Positions 8,502-18,361 of a stretch of DNA of 48,000 bases are shown piece after piece. The stretch lies in assembly GCA_956465555.1 (NCBI GenBank), contig OY101133.1, forward strand, positions 32,001 to 80,000, written 5' to 3'. The translations under genes were made by a program, and so were the position numbers. Origin of the DNA: Nitzschia sp. pyKryTriq1. Its lineage: Eukaryota; Bacillariophyta; Bacillariophyceae; Bacillariales; Bacillariaceae. Below the pieces are notes generated by a model. That model saw nothing but the letters and a program-made list of their open reading frames with translations. It did not search any database and was not told the origin of the DNA. How positions within the stretch are numbered: position 1 is the stretch's first letter; every line of letters begins with the position of its first letter.

Positions 8502-9425
8502 ATGCTTCCTTTTACTCTTCAACAACTTCGAATTTTAAAAGCAGTCGCAACAGAAAAAAATTTGACTAAAGCCGCGGCTGTTTTATATATTTCACAACCT
8601 TCATTAAGTAAACAGATTAAAATTCTGGAAAAAAATCTTGATACTTTATTAATTAATCGTGAACGAAATAAATTATCTTTAACTGAAAATGGCCAAGTGT
8701 TTTTACAATATTCAGAAAGAATTTTAGCCTTGTGTGAAGAAAGTTGTCGTGCTTTAATTGATTTAAAAAATGGTGAGCGGGGAAATTTAACGGTTGGTGC
8801 TAGTCAAACAATTGGAACCTATTTAATGCCTCGAATACTTGCTTTGTTTGCTCAAAACTATCCTCAAATTGATTTAAAAGTTCAGGTAAATTCTAGTCGT
8901 ATAATTGCAAAAAACGTAATAAATCGAGAAATTGATATCGCGGTTGTTGGCGGGGAAATATCTGACGATTTACAACGAAACCTTACAATTCAACCCTTTG
9001 TTTATGATGAACTTAGTTTGATTATTTCCAAATCTCATCCATTTGCCAAGAAAAAACAAATAAACAAAGAAGATCTTTATTGTCTAGATTTTATAACTCT
9101 AAATTCAAATTCAACCATCAAAAAATTTATTGATAACATTCTGATTCATAACCAAATTGAAACGAATCAATTAAAAACTATTTTACAATTAAACTCAATT
9201 GAAGGTATTAAAACAGCTGTCAGTCTAGGATTAGGAGCAGCTTTTGTTTCTTCTTCAGCCATTGAAAAAGAAATTCAGTTACAAACAATTGAAATTATTA
9301 AAATTGATAATATTACAATTAATAGAAAGTTATCTATAATTAGTAATCCAGAATGTTATAAATCCAAAGCTTTTGAATTTTTCTATCTCGAATTAAATCG
9401 GTTAAAAAATAAAATTGAAAGTTAA
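8502..9425 (+). CDS. rbcR: LysR-type transcription regulator RbcR (Ycf30)
   Basis: This LysR-family DNA-binding regulator is plastid-encoded in red-lineage algae, where it is linked to control of the RuBisCO operon. Of its 307 residues, about 1-65 form the winged helix-turn-helix (LTKAAAVLYISQPSLSKQI as the recognition core). About 90-300 form the periplasmic-binding-like effector domain (GERGNLTVGASQTIGTYLMP at its start). The length is normal for LysR proteins. The rbcL/rbcS targets are not in this window. It may be co-transcribed with the upstream trnL, while rpl21 downstream has its own promoter. Confidence 0.92.
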   Translation: MLPFTLQQLRILKAVATEKNLTKAAAVLYISQPSLSKQIKILEKNLDTLLINRERNKLSLTENGQVFLQYSERILALCEESCRALIDLKNGERGNLTVGASQTIGTYLMPRILALFAQNYPQIDLKVQVNSSRIIAKNVINREIDIAVVGGEISDDLQRNLTIQPFVYDELSLIISKSHPFAKKKQINKEDLYCLDFITLNSNSTIKKFIDNILIHNQIETNQLKTILQLNSIEGIKTAVSLGLGAAFVSSSAIEKEIQLQTIEIIKIDNITINRKLSIISNPECYKSKAFEFFYLELNRLKNKIES

Positions 9426-9443
9426 ACGAGATTGTTAAAAAAG

Positions 9444-9473
9444 TTGACGGTTTAAAAATTTTTTTAGTATGAT
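9444..9473 (+). promoter_or_regulatory. Promoter for the rpl21-rpl27-secA-rpl34 cluster
   Basis: TTGACG (9444-9449) and TATGAT (9468-9473) are separated by 18 bases. The -10 element overlaps an in-frame ATG at 9469, which argues that the real rpl21 start is the downstream ATG at 9505. Confidence 0.55.
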
Positions 9474-9504
9474 AAGAATAAATAAAAATAAATTAATTTA
9501 TATT

Positions 9505-9822
9505 ATGAAATATGCAATTGTCGAAATAAGTGGAAGACAATTTTGGATTGAAACTGGAAAATATTATGATTTTAATAGAATTCCAACTGAATTGGGAAAA
9601 CAAATTACATTCAATCGCGTTTTATTATTAAATGATGAAGGTAATCTTTTAATTGGAAAACCATATGTAGAAAGTGTAAAAATTAAAGGGAAAATTCTAG
9701 AACATTTACGTGGTAGAAAAACGATTGTTTATAAGATGCGTCCAAAGAAAAAAACTCGTAAGAAACAGGGCCATCGTCAAGAATTAACAAGAGTTTTTAT
9801 TGAAGATATTGTTATTAATTAA
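9505..9822 (+). CDS. rpl21: Ribosomal protein bL21
   Basis: Large-subunit protein bL21, 105 residues from the chosen start MKYAIVEISGRQFWIE, which matches the family N-terminus. An earlier in-frame ATG at 9469 would add 12 residues but overlaps the -10 box. The C-terminal RPKKKTRKKQGHRQ is the conserved rRNA-binding loop. It is followed closely by rpl27, the standard bacterial pairing. Confidence 0.93.
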   Translation: MKYAIVEISGRQFWIETGKYYDFNRIPTELGKQITFNRVLLLNDEGNLLIGKPYVESVKIKGKILEHLRGRKTIVYKMRPKKKTRKKQGHRQELTRVFIEDIVIN

Positions 9823-9849
9823 ATTATAAATTATTAGGAGCTAAATTAT

Positions 9850-10101
9850 ATGGCACATAAAAAAGGTGCGGGAAGTACAAAAAATGGTCGTGATTCAAAT
9901 GCACAACGGTTAGGAGTAAAACGATTCGGTGGTGAAAAGGTTCGTGCAGGAAATATTTTAATTCGTCAACGTGGAATGAAATTCAAACCTGGGTCAAATG
10001 TAGGGTGTGGAAAAGATTTTACATTATTTGCTTTAACAGATGGAACTATTAAATTTGATTATCAAGAAGGAAAGCAAAAACGCGTTAATGTAATTGGATA
10101 A
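9850..10101 (+). CDS. rpl27: Ribosomal protein bL27
   Basis: bL27, whose flexible N-terminal tail reaches the peptidyl-transferase centre. The 83-residue product begins [16 protein letters not shown], the family signature, with no cleaved N-terminal extension. TTAGGAG at 9834-9840 is the ribosome-binding site. It is co-directional with rpl21 and secA. Confidence 0.96.
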   Translation: MAHKKGAGSTKNGRDSNAQRLGVKRFGGEKVRAGNILIRQRGMKFKPGSNVGCGKDFTLFALTDGTIKFDYQEGKQKRVNVIG

Positions 10102-10124
10102 AAAATATTATAAAAAATTTTTAG

Positions 10125-12785
10125 ATGCGAAACCCCCTATTTCAAACTAATTCCTTTAGAAATAAATATCAAAATTTAATTAATGAAATAAATCTTCTTG
10201 AAGATCACGTAAAAACTTTAAGCGATAGTGAATTACGAGCTAAAAATTTTAAATTAAAATTACAGTATACAGAAAACCAAGATCTAAATGGATTAATTGC
10301 TGAATCATTTGCCATTACACGTGAAGCAAGTCGGCGTACACTCGGATTAAGACATTTTGACGTTCAATTAATTGGCGGTCTTGTTTTAAATAATCAAAAA
10401 ATTGCGGAAATGAAAACGGGTGAAGGAAAAACGTTAGTGGCAACTTTACCCGCTTGTCTAAATGCTTTAACAGATAAGGGAGTTCATATTGTAACCGTAA
10501 ATGATTATTTAGCAAGTCGAGATCAAGTATCGATGGGTCAAATTTATCGCTTTCTCGGTTTTAATACCGGATTAATTCAAAATGATATGACATCATTAGA
10601 ACGTAAAAAAAATTATAATGCAGATATTACATACGTAACAAACTATGAATTAACGTTTGATTTTTTACGTGATAATATGGCATTGAATTTAACAGATGTT
10701 GTTTTAAGACCCTTTAATTATTGTATTATTGATGAAGTTGATTCGATTCTAATTGATGAAGCTCAAACGCCCCTAATTATTTCGAATAATATTGAAACTC
10801 CTGTCGATAAATATATTATTGCTGCTGAAATTACAAATTATCTCGAATTAAACATTCATTACAAAGTTGATGAAAAGAATAAAAATGTAATTTTAACTGA
10901 TCAAGGTAGTAAACAAATTGAACAAATATTACGTATTCAAGATTTATATGATCTTCGCGATCCTTGGATTCCTTATGTTATTAATGCAATTAAAGCAAAT
11001 GCATTATTTTTTAATAATGTTCACTATATTGTTCAAAATGATCGAATTATTATTGTTGATGAATTTACTGGTCGAATTATGCCAGATCGACGATGGGGTG
11101 ATGGACTGCATCAAGCAATTGAAGCAAAAGAAAAACTTTCAATTCGCCAAAAAACAGAGACAGTTGCAGCTATAACTTATCAAAATTTCTTTTTATTATA
11201 TCCAAAATTATCAGGAATGACAGGAACTGGTAAAACGGCTGAAATTGAATTTGAAAAAATTTATAATTTATCTGTGGAAGAAATTCCAACCGCACGCCCA
11301 GTCTTACGACAAGATCTTCCCGATTTTATTTATAAAGATCAATTTTTAAAATGGAGTTCGATTGCACAAACGTGTAATAAGATTTCTTATGCTGGTCAAC
11401 CAATTTTAATTGGAACTACAACAGTCGAAAAATCAGAGATGTTAGCTCAGTTATTAAATGAGTATAAATTAGCTTATCAAATATTAAATGCTAAACCGGA
11501 GAATGTTAGACGAGAATCAGAAATTGTTGCTCAAGCGGGTAAAAAAGGTGCAATTACCATTGCGACAAATATGGCCGGTCGAGGAACAGATATTATTCTA
11601 GGTGGAAATATTAATTTCAAAATTCAAAAAGAATTATATGATATTCTAACAGTAACGCGAAATTATATTTTATCGAAAAAAATCAATATTCTTCAGTCTC
11701 CTTTAAAAAATAGATTTAATTGTACTTCTCAAAAGTTTTTAAGTGTTTTAGTTTCTTTACTCTCTGATGAAAATTTTTTAAAACTTTCAGATATTGAGAT
11801 TTTAAAAATTTTAAGGGAAAATGATAAAGTTTCTATTCCAACTTACTCTTATACATGTTCAATTAAATTTTTAATTAATGAATTTGTAGTTTATTATACG
11901 AAACATCAAAGACAAGAAAATAAAATTGTTAAAAACTTAGGTGGACTATATATTATTGGAACTGAAAGAAATGATTCACGACGAGTAGATAATCAATTAC
12001 GAGGTCGTTGTGGTCGACAAGGAGATCCTGGAACTTCAAGATTCTTTTTAAGTTTAGACGATAATTTATTACGTCTTTTTGGTGGACCTAAAATTCAAGA
12101 TTTTATGCAGAATCAAATGGTAGATGATTTACCATTAGAATCAAAATTCTTGACCCGTAGTTTAGACTCAGCTCAAGAACGAGTTGAAGAGCGAGCTTAT
12201 CAACAACGAAAAAATTTATTCGATTATGATGAGATTTTAAACAAACAACGGAATATTATTTATTTTGAACGTCGTCAAATTTTGGACAATGTTTCAAATC
12301 AAAAAAATATTTTAGCTTATGGTGAACAAATTATTACGGATGCATTACTAGAATCAAAAAAAGAAAAAATTTCAAATTCAAAAATTCTACGATTATTTGG
12401 AGACTTATTCGGAAAAGATTTATCACTAATCTATAATAAAACTTCTAAACCACTCATTGACGAATTCAGTTTGATTGAATTAAAAATCTATTTATTTAAT
12501 AAATTTTGGTTAATTTATGAATCCAAAATCAATGAACTCAGTGTATATGGCGACACTATTTGTCAAAATTTAGAGCGTAGTCTTATTTTAATCAGCATTG
12601 ATAAAATTTGGCGGGAACATTTACAAAAAATGACGTTACTAAGAGAAGCCGTTGGATGGAGAGGTTATGGACAAAAAAATCCATTATATGAGTACAAGAG
12701 AGAAGCATTTTCTTTATTTGAAGAGCGTAAAAAGACTTTACGTCAATTAGTTATTTATGATTTGTTACGATCTTCAATTTTATAA
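10125..12785 (+). CDS. secA: Preprotein translocase ATPase SecA
   Basis: SecA drives lumenal proteins such as plastocyanin or cytochrome c6 across the thylakoid SecY channel by ATP hydrolysis. The 886-residue protein carries Walker A MKTGEGKT at 96-103, YCIIDEVDSILIDEA (Walker B) near 203-217, a preprotein cross-linking region, the second nucleotide-binding fold with ATNMAGRGTDI, and the helical scaffold and wing domains. It ends at LLRSSIL without the C-terminal zinc-binding SecB tail, as in other plastid forms. SecY is encoded at 34865. Confidence 0.97.
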   Translation: MRNPLFQTNSFRNKYQNLINEINLLEDHVKTLSDSELRAKNFKLKLQYTENQDLNGLIAESFAITREASRRTLGLRHFDVQLIGGLVLNNQKIAEMKTGEGKTLVATLPACLNALTDKGVHIVTVNDYLASRDQVSMGQIYRFLGFNTGLIQNDMTSLERKKNYNADITYVTNYELTFDFLRDNMALNLTDVVLRPFNYCIIDEVDSILIDEAQTPLIISNNIETPVDKYIIAAEITNYLELNIHYKVDEKNKNVILTDQGSKQIEQILRIQDLYDLRDPWIPYVINAIKANALFFNNVHYIVQNDRIIIVDEFTGRIMPDRRWGDGLHQAIEAKEKLSIRQKTETVAAITYQNFFLLYPKLSGMTGTGKTAEIEFEKIYNLSVEEIPTARPVLRQDLPDFIYKDQFLKWSSIAQTCNKISYAGQPILIGTTTVEKSEMLAQLLNEYKLAYQILNAKPENVRRESEIVAQAGKKGAITIATNMAGRGTDIILGGNINFKIQKELYDILTVTRNYILSKKINILQSPLKNRFNCTSQKFLSVLVSLLSDENFLKLSDIEILKILRENDKVSIPTYSYTCSIKFLINEFVVYYTKHQRQENKIVKNLGGLYIIGTERNDSRRVDNQLRGRCGRQGDPGTSRFFLSLDDNLLRLFGGPKIQDFMQNQMVDDLPLESKFLTRSLDSAQERVEERAYQQRKNLFDYDEILNKQRNIIYFERRQILDNVSNQKNILAYGEQIITDALLESKKEKISNSKILRLFGDLFGKDLSLIYNKTSKPLIDEFSLIELKIYLFNKFWLIYESKINELSVYGDTICQNLERSLILISIDKIWREHLQKMTLLREAVGWRGYGQKNPLYEYKREAFSLFEERKKTLRQLVIYDLLRSSIL

Positions 12786-12814
12786 AAAAAATTTAATATT
12801 AATTTACTTTACAT

Positions 12815-12961
12815 ATGTCAAAAAAAACACTTTCAAATAAAAGTCGCTATTCTGTTTTAAAATTATCAGGTTTTAGAGCACGAATGTCAACAGCTCAAGG
12901 TCGTCAAACAATTCGTGCACGTCGAAAAAAAGGTCGTAAAACATTAGCTATTCGTGGATAA
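12815..12961 (+). CDS. rpl34: Ribosomal protein bL34
   Basis: 48-residue, very basic large-subunit protein. [20 protein letters not shown] is the bL34 signature. It is last in the rpl21-rpl27-secA run and is followed by a hairpin. Confidence 0.95.
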   Translation: MSKKTLSNKSRYSVLKLSGFRARMSTAQGRQTIRARRKKGRKTLAIRG

Positions 12962-13021
12962 TTTTAATTCAATTAAACTTTAGAGTTAAAATGAACCTAC
13001 TTAAAAATTAATAAAAACAAA

Positions 13022-13064
13022 GATCAATAGAATTTTAAATAAATTAACCTCTATTCTATTGATC
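13022..13064 (+). terminator. Hairpin after rpl34
   Basis: GATCAATAGAAT (13022-13033) pairs exactly with ATTCTATTGATC (13053-13064), a 12-bp stem. A second 11-bp inverted repeat (13069-13079 with 13094-13104) follows at once. Confidence 0.6.
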
Positions 13065-13170
13065 ATTAATTATTAGAATTATCTATTTTCGTTATTCTAA
13101 TAATAAATAATTTTTTATTTAAAATTAATATAATATTAATTTAATAAACTAATCTTTGAATAAGTCTAAT

Positions 13171-14661
13171 ATGAAATTTACAAGTGAATTAGCTCTTTTT
13201 TTAAAAGCTCGCTATCCAATAATTTATATTCATACAATTGAAGAAGATCGAGTAGAGTATGTAATTCGAAAAAATGTCAAGATGAACTTGAATAGAAGTA
13301 TTTATAGTTGGGATTTTGTAGATGGTTATACAAATAATCCTAATAATCAAGGATTTGGAAAACGAAATCCATTACAAGCATTAGAACTAGTAGAACGATT
13401 AAACGCGGAAACACCAGCTCTTTTTCTATTAAAAGATTTTAATCGTTTTTTAACTGATTTATCAATTTCACGTAAACTTCGAAATATTAGTCGAATTTTA
13501 AAATTACAACCAAAAACAATCATTATTATTGGTTCCGATTTAAATATACCTAAAGAATTACAAGAATTAATTACCGTTTTACAATTTCAATTACCGTTAG
13601 AAGATGAAATTAGTCAGGAATTAAATCGTTTAATTGATTCTTTAAATATTAAAGTTGAACCCGAACTATTTGAGAGCTTGACTCGAGCTTGTCAAGGATT
13701 ATCGTTAGAACGAATTCGAAGAGTTTTATCAAAAATTATTGCAACGTATAAGACAATTGATCACAATAGTATTTCTGTTTTACTAAGTGAAAAAAAACAA
13801 ATTATAAGTCAAACAGAAATTCTAGAATATTGTTCAGTAAATGAAAAAATTTCAAATCTTGGCGGATTAAATAATTTAAAAGATTGGCTAAATAAACGCA
13901 AAACTGCTTTTAGTATTCAAGCATCAAATTATGGATTACCAACTCCTCGGGGATTGTTATTAATTGGAATCCAAGGAACCGGAAAATCATTAACGGCAAA
14001 AGCAATTGCAAATGATTGGCAACTACCCTTATTAAAATTAGATGTTGGAAAATTATTTGGTGGAATTGTTGGGGAATCTGAATCACGATTACGCCAAATG
14101 ATCAATGTTGCAGAAACGATCTCACCTTGTATATTATGGATTGATGAAATAGATAAAGCTTTTACAAACACAGAAAGTCGAGGAGATAGTGGAACAAGTA
14201 ATCGAGTTCTAGCGACATTTATCAGTTGGTTATCTGAAAAAACAAAACCAGTTTTTGTAATCTCGACCGCAAATAACATTGAGTTACTACCTTTGGAAAT
14301 TCTTCGAAAAGGTCGATTTGACGAAATCTTTTTTTTAGATCTACCTAAAAAAGAAGAACGAGAAGAAATCTTTAAAATTCATCTGCAAGAATTTCGACCT
14401 AATAATTGGCAATCGTTTGATTATGCAAAATTAAGTCAATTATCAGAGTTATTCTCTGGAGCAGAAATTCGACAAAGTATTATTGAAGGAATGTACTTGG
14501 CTTTTTATGAAAAACGTGAAGTTACAACAGATGATATTTGTCTTGCATTAAAAGAATTAATTCCATTAGCGAATTTAGAAAGTAATCAAATGAAAATACT
14601 TCAAAATTGGGCTTCATCAGGACAAATACGTTTGGCATCTTCTAAAAACATATACATATAA
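13171..14661 (+). CDS. ycf46: AAA-type ATPase Ycf46
   Basis: Ycf46 is a conserved AAA ATPase of red-lineage plastids and cyanobacteria. Its role is not firmly known; a link to photosynthetic regulation has been suggested for the cyanobacterial form. I chose the ATG at 13171 (MKFTSELALFLKARYP, 496 residues) over a TTG five codons earlier. From that start, Walker A GIQGTGKS is at 266-273 and Walker B WIDEIDKA at 323-330. ISTANNIELLPLEILRKGRF with its arginine finger follows. The N-terminal 230 residues are the family-specific domain. ccs1 follows within 26 bases, so the two may be co-transcribed. Confidence 0.92.
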   Translation: MKFTSELALFLKARYPIIYIHTIEEDRVEYVIRKNVKMNLNRSIYSWDFVDGYTNNPNNQGFGKRNPLQALELVERLNAETPALFLLKDFNRFLTDLSISRKLRNISRILKLQPKTIIIIGSDLNIPKELQELITVLQFQLPLEDEISQELNRLIDSLNIKVEPELFESLTRACQGLSLERIRRVLSKIIATYKTIDHNSISVLLSEKKQIISQTEILEYCSVNEKISNLGGLNNLKDWLNKRKTAFSIQASNYGLPTPRGLLLIGIQGTGKSLTAKAIANDWQLPLLKLDVGKLFGGIVGESESRLRQMINVAETISPCILWIDEIDKAFTNTESRGDSGTSNRVLATFISWLSEKTKPVFVISTANNIELLPLEILRKGRFDEIFFLDLPKKEEREEIFKIHLQEFRPNNWQSFDYAKLSQLSELFSGAEIRQSIIEGMYLAFYEKREVTTDDICLALKELIPLANLESNQMKILQNWASSGQIRLASSKNIYI

Positions 14662-14686
14662 GTTATTATTATTGCTATAAAAATTA

Positions 14687-15952
14687 ATGAAACAAAAGGT
14701 TTTTCGAACATTAGCAGATTTGCGATTTTCTATTTTTATTTTATTATTGATCAGTGGTTGTAGTATTATAGGAACAATTATTGAACAAGATCAATCAATT
14801 GAAACCTATAAAATGAATTATCCATTAACTAATCCAGTTTTTGGATTTTTATCATGGGACTTAATCTTTAAATTTGGTTTCGATCATGTCTATAAAACGT
14901 GGTGGTTTCTTGGGCTTATATTTTTATTTGGTTGTAGTTTAACTTTATGTAGTATTTTACAACAATTACCATCCGTGAAAATTGCCCGACGATGCCAGTT
15001 TTTTAGAACCACTAATGCATTTTATCGGTTAAAAATTTTTACAATTTTAAATCAATTTTCATTTAATAAGATTGTTAGTCGTCTAAAAAATGAGCAATAT
15101 TCTATTTTTCATCAGAAAAATATGGTCTATTGTTACAAAGGTTTAATTGGAAGGATTGCACCTATTATTGTTCATTTTAGTATGATTTTAATTTTACTTG
15201 GTACAATTATTGGTTCATTATTTGGGTTTAAAGCACAAGAAATTGTGCCAAAAACTGAAAATTTTCATATCCAGAACATTTTAGCTACAGGTCCTTTAAC
15301 TATTATTTCACAATCATCTGCTCGAGTTAATGATTTTTGGATAACATATACACCAACAAAAACAATATCACAATTTTATTCGGATATTTCTATTTTAGAT
15401 TCTCAAGGAAATGAAACAAATAGAAAAACAATCTATGTGAATTATCCGTTAGTTCAAAAAGGTGTTTATTATTATCAAACTGATTGGAATCTGATTGGAC
15501 TACGAATTGCAAATTCAAAGCAACAGATCATAGAATATCCATTAATAAATATCTTTGGAAATTCAAATAAGATTTGGTTCACATGGATTTCAAATAATAA
15601 AACACCACAAAACGGTAGTATAGCTATCATTGATAATTTGGAAGGTTATTGTTCACTTTATAACAGTAAAGGACAATTTTTAGGTAATCTCGAATTAAAT
15701 GAATCTAATAATTTATCACAGTCCCTTACATTATTTGAAATTATAAGTTCAACTGGTTTACAAATTAAAATAGATCCAGGAATTCCAATGATTTATTCAG
15801 GTTTTTTCTTTTTAATGATAAGTACATTAATTAGTTATATTACTTATTCGCAAGTTTGGTTAGTTCGACGAAATAACAAATTATTTATTGGGGGGACTAC
15901 AAATAGAGCCGGCTTTGAATTTGAATTAGAATTTTTTAAAATTATAAAATAA
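14687..15952 (+). CDS. ccs1: Cytochrome c biogenesis protein Ccs1
   Basis: Ccs1 (ResB-type) receives haem from CcsA and joins it to apocytochromes f and c6 in the thylakoid lumen. The 421-residue product starts with LADLRFSIFILLLISGCSIIGT, a typical first membrane segment. A second segment lies near 75-92 and a third near 152-172 (IVHFSMILILLGTIIGSLFG). A large lumenal domain follows, and the last membrane segment is near 364-384. The length is normal. The partner ccsA is at 4574 on the minus strand. Confidence 0.93.
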   Translation: MKQKVFRTLADLRFSIFILLLISGCSIIGTIIEQDQSIETYKMNYPLTNPVFGFLSWDLIFKFGFDHVYKTWWFLGLIFLFGCSLTLCSILQQLPSVKIARRCQFFRTTNAFYRLKIFTILNQFSFNKIVSRLKNEQYSIFHQKNMVYCYKGLIGRIAPIIVHFSMILILLGTIIGSLFGFKAQEIVPKTENFHIQNILATGPLTIISQSSARVNDFWITYTPTKTISQFYSDISILDSQGNETNRKTIYVNYPLVQKGVYYYQTDWNLIGLRIANSKQQIIEYPLINIFGNSNKIWFTWISNNKTPQNGSIAIIDNLEGYCSLYNSKGQFLGNLELNESNNLSQSLTLFEIISSTGLQIKIDPGIPMIYSGFFFLMISTLISYITYSQVWLVRRNNKLFIGGTTNRAGFEFELEFFKIIK

Positions 15953-16039
15953 AAAGTAGTGATGAAATTTTCATTATGGTTTTATAATTCTATATAACAA
16001 GTTTAAAACTTGGGAAGAATTATAATAATAAAAATTTTT

Positions 16040-17122
16040 ATGACAGCAACTTTAGAAAGACGTGAAAGCGTTTCTGTATGGGAACGTTTCTCTGCATGGA
16101 TTACTAGTACTGAAAACCGTTTATACATCGGTTGGTTTGGTTGTTTAATGTTCCCAACATTATTAACAGCAACTTCTTGTTACATCATTGCGTTCATCGC
16201 AGCTCCTCCAGTTGATATCGATGGTATCCGTGAGCCAGTAGCAGGTTCTTTATTATACGGTAACAACATCATCTCTGGTGCGGTTATTCCTAGTTCTAAC
16301 GCTATCGGTATGCACTTCTACCCAATCTGGGAAGCAGCTTCAATCGATGAGTGGTTATACAATGGTGGTCCTTACCAATTAATCGTATTACACTTCTTAT
16401 TAGGTGTAGCTTCTTACATGGGTCGTGAATGGGAATTATCTTACCGTTTAGGTATGCGTCCTTGGATCTTCGTAGCATTCTCTGCTCCAGTAGCAGCTGC
16501 TTCTGCTGTATTCTTAGTATACCCAATTGGTCAAGGTTCATTCTCTGACGGTATGCCTTTAGGTATTTCTGGTACTTTCAACTTCATGTTAGTATTCCAA
16601 GCTGAGCACAACATTTTAATGCACCCATTCCACATGGCTGGTGTTGCTGGTGTATTTGGTGGTTCTTTATTCTCAGCTATGCACGGTTCATTAGTAACAT
16701 CTTCTTTAATTCGTGAAACAACTGAAAACGAATCTACTAACTACGGTTACAAATTCGGTCAAGAAGAAGAAACTTACAACATCGTTGCAGCACACGGTTA
16801 CTTCGGTCGTTTAATTTTCCAATACGCTTCGTTCAACAACTCTCGTGCTTTACACTTCTTCTTAGCTTTATGGCCAGTTTTAGGTATCTGGTTAACTGCT
16901 ATGGGTGTTAGTACAATGGCGTTCAACTTAAACGGTTTTAACTTCAACCAATCAGTAGTTGATTCTCAAGGTCGTGTTATCAACACATGGGCTGACATCA
17001 TCAACCGTGCTGATTTAGGTATGGAAGTAATGCACGAACGTAACGCTCACAACTTCCCATTAGATTTAGCTTCAGGTGAAGTATTACCAGTTGCTTTAAC
17101 AGCTCCAGCTGTTAACGGTTAA
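16040..17122 (+). CDS. psbA: Photosystem II reaction-centre protein D1
   Basis: D1 binds the primary electron donor, pheophytin, QB and the oxygen-evolving Mn cluster. The start is ATG 16040 ([17 protein letters not shown], 360 residues); a TTG ten codons upstream in the same frame is rejected. All key residues sit at standard positions: Tyr161 (YZ), Asp170, Glu189, His190, His198 (P680), His215 and His272 (iron), Ser264 (QB pocket). Asp342-Leu-Ala344 precedes a 16-residue C-terminal extension that CtpA would remove. Codon use is distinct from neighbours (many C-ending codons such as TAC, TTC, AAC), as expected for a highly translated gene. No intron. A 17-bp hairpin follows. Confidence 0.99.
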   Translation: MTATLERRESVSVWERFSAWITSTENRLYIGWFGCLMFPTLLTATSCYIIAFIAAPPVDIDGIREPVAGSLLYGNNIISGAVIPSSNAIGMHFYPIWEAASIDEWLYNGGPYQLIVLHFLLGVASYMGREWELSYRLGMRPWIFVAFSAPVAAASAVFLVYPIGQGSFSDGMPLGISGTFNFMLVFQAEHNILMHPFHMAGVAGVFGGSLFSAMHGSLVTSSLIRETTENESTNYGYKFGQEEETYNIVAAHGYFGRLIFQYASFNNSRALHFFLALWPVLGIWLTAMGVSTMAFNLNGFNFNQSVVDSQGRVINTWADIINRADLGMEVMHERNAHNFPLDLASGEVLPVALTAPAVNG

Positions 17123-17138
17123 TTTGCTAACTTCTAAG

Positions 17139-17174
17139 ATTTCTAAACTTTTATATTTATAAAAGTTTAGAAAT
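17139..17174 (+). terminator. psbA terminator hairpin
   Basis: ATTTCTAAACTTTTATA (17139-17155) pairs exactly with 17158-17174 across a 2-base spacer: a 17-bp inverted repeat starting 16 bases after the psbA stop. It is likely the stabilising 3' end of the psbA mRNA. Confidence 0.75.
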
Positions 17175-17598
17175 TACTATTTATTTTTTAACTTTTCAAA
17201 AACTTTGTTTCAAGATTAATTTAAATAGTTTTCATTATATTATATTGCCATGAATTATGAGATCATTTTGAAAAACTTGGTTTGTAGAAAAGATTTTCTC
17301 TATTGCAATGAAATAAAAATAAGACGAAAGATAAAATATTTATAAATTTTAAGATCGTAAAAATTCGGATATATCATCAAATACTTAGAATTAGAATTTA
17401 CAGTAGTCGTGGTTTTTGAGCATTGTTTGATATGTTTTAATAAGGCGCAACTTATCTAAATCTTTGCTCTCTGGAGATTTAGATAAGTTACAATAACTTG
17501 GTTTAAATTTATCAACATATACATTTAATAGACGCGGAAAATTTATTCGTTATCATTAGAATGTAGATTTGTTACTTCCTTATTTACTTAACCTCTTG
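17175..17598. other. Gene-free spacer psbA-ycf35
   Basis: I see no protein gene, tRNA or known small RNA in these 424 bases; the signatures of RNase P RNA, SRP RNA and tmRNA were looked for and not found. A perfect 14-bp inverted repeat at 17449-17489 is the main structure. It could be the end of an unannotated transcript. Confidence 0.55.
17449..17489. repeat. 14-bp hairpin in psbA-ycf35 spacer
   Basis: AACTTATCTAAATC (17449-17462) is the exact reverse complement of 17476-17489, with a 13-base loop. It is about 110 bases from the ycf35 stop, so it may end ycf35 transcripts on the minus strand or an unknown plus-strand RNA. Confidence 0.5.
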
Positions 17599-17982
17599 TT
17601 AAGCATTTTTCCATCTTTCTAAAGTTATTGTATTTGACCCATCCGAATTTTGGTGATATTTTACTGGTTGGAAACCGATTTTTTGACTTTCGCCAATAAC
17701 AACTTCACCTGCATATTGCTGTGCAATACGATCAATAAAGTTTTCAGTTGGATATGGTTGTTCCCAAAAGCTAATATCGGCAACTAAATCATACTCTTGG
17801 CCATTCCAACAAAAGCTAATATCATAGCCATTAGACTGAGGGATCACTAATTTAATAGAAGAAGAATTTGAATTTGGAACTGACTCTTCCTGTTGTTTAT
17901 GTACAATATTTAATCTATTTAACGCTTTTTCTAAATAAAATAAATTTTGAAAACGAGTCTTGATATGTGTAAAATGTGACAT
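17599..17982 (-). CDS. ycf35: Conserved plastid protein Ycf35
   Basis: 127-residue protein of the Ycf35 family, shared by cyanobacteria and red-lineage plastids and without a known function. It begins [14 protein letters not shown] and contains [21 protein letters not shown] and a QQYAGEVV segment near the end. No membrane segment is seen. It is first in a minus-strand reading block with rps16 and rps4 upstream. Confidence 0.88.
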   Translation of the reverse strand: MSHFTHIKTRFQNLFYLEKALNRLNIVHKQQEESVPNSNSSSIKLVIPQSNGYDISFCWNGQEYDLVADISFWEQPYPTENFIDRIAQQYAGEVVIGESQKIGFQPVKYHQNSDGSNTITLERWKNA

Positions 17983-18063
17983 AAAATTTTAATAGTAAAT
18001 AACTTTACCTATAATTATATCACTTTTAAACGTTATATTGTAGTATATATTTAAACTTTTAAT

Positions 18064-18297
18064 TTAAACTATATCTGCCTTCTTTAATAAATTTAAAACT
18101 GTTTCAGTTGGTTTTACACCATACTTTAACCATTTTTTAATTTTTTCAGAATCGAATTTATAATTTTTTGAAATTGGATCGTAGTAACCAACTTCTTCAA
18201 TAGGTCGCCCATCGCGTCTTGTTGTATTTTCCATAATAACTAATCGATAAGAGGGAGAACGTTTTCTACCAATCCGTTTTAATCGTAATTTTAACAT
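18064..18297 (-). CDS. rps16: Ribosomal protein bS16
   Basis: Small-subunit assembly protein, 77 residues. MLKLRLKRIGRKRSPSYRLV and EEVGYYDPISK are diagnostic, and the KPTETVLNLLKK end is typical. It follows rps4 on the minus strand with a 64-base gap, likely co-transcribed. There is no intron, unlike the land-plant gene. Confidence 0.96.
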   Translation of the reverse strand: MLKLRLKRIGRKRSPSYRLVIMENTTRRDGRPIEEVGYYDPISKNYKFDSEKIKKWLKYGVKPTETVLNLLKKADIV

Positions 18298-18361
18298 AAA
18301 TGTAATATATAGAAATTAATGATTTATTTAGTTGAGACTTTAATAAAATTGTAAGTTTAAA

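Noticed and set aside
9469-9504. Upstream ATG for rpl21
   Set aside because: It overlaps the -10 box TATGAT of a good promoter, and bL21 proteins start at MKYAIVE.
13929-14279. 116-codon minus-strand ORF opposite ycf46
   Set aside because: Shadow of the AAA domain coding sequence.
16010-16039. TTG start giving D1 ten extra residues
   Set aside because: D1 begins [10 protein letters not shown], and key residues fall on standard numbering only from ATG 16040.
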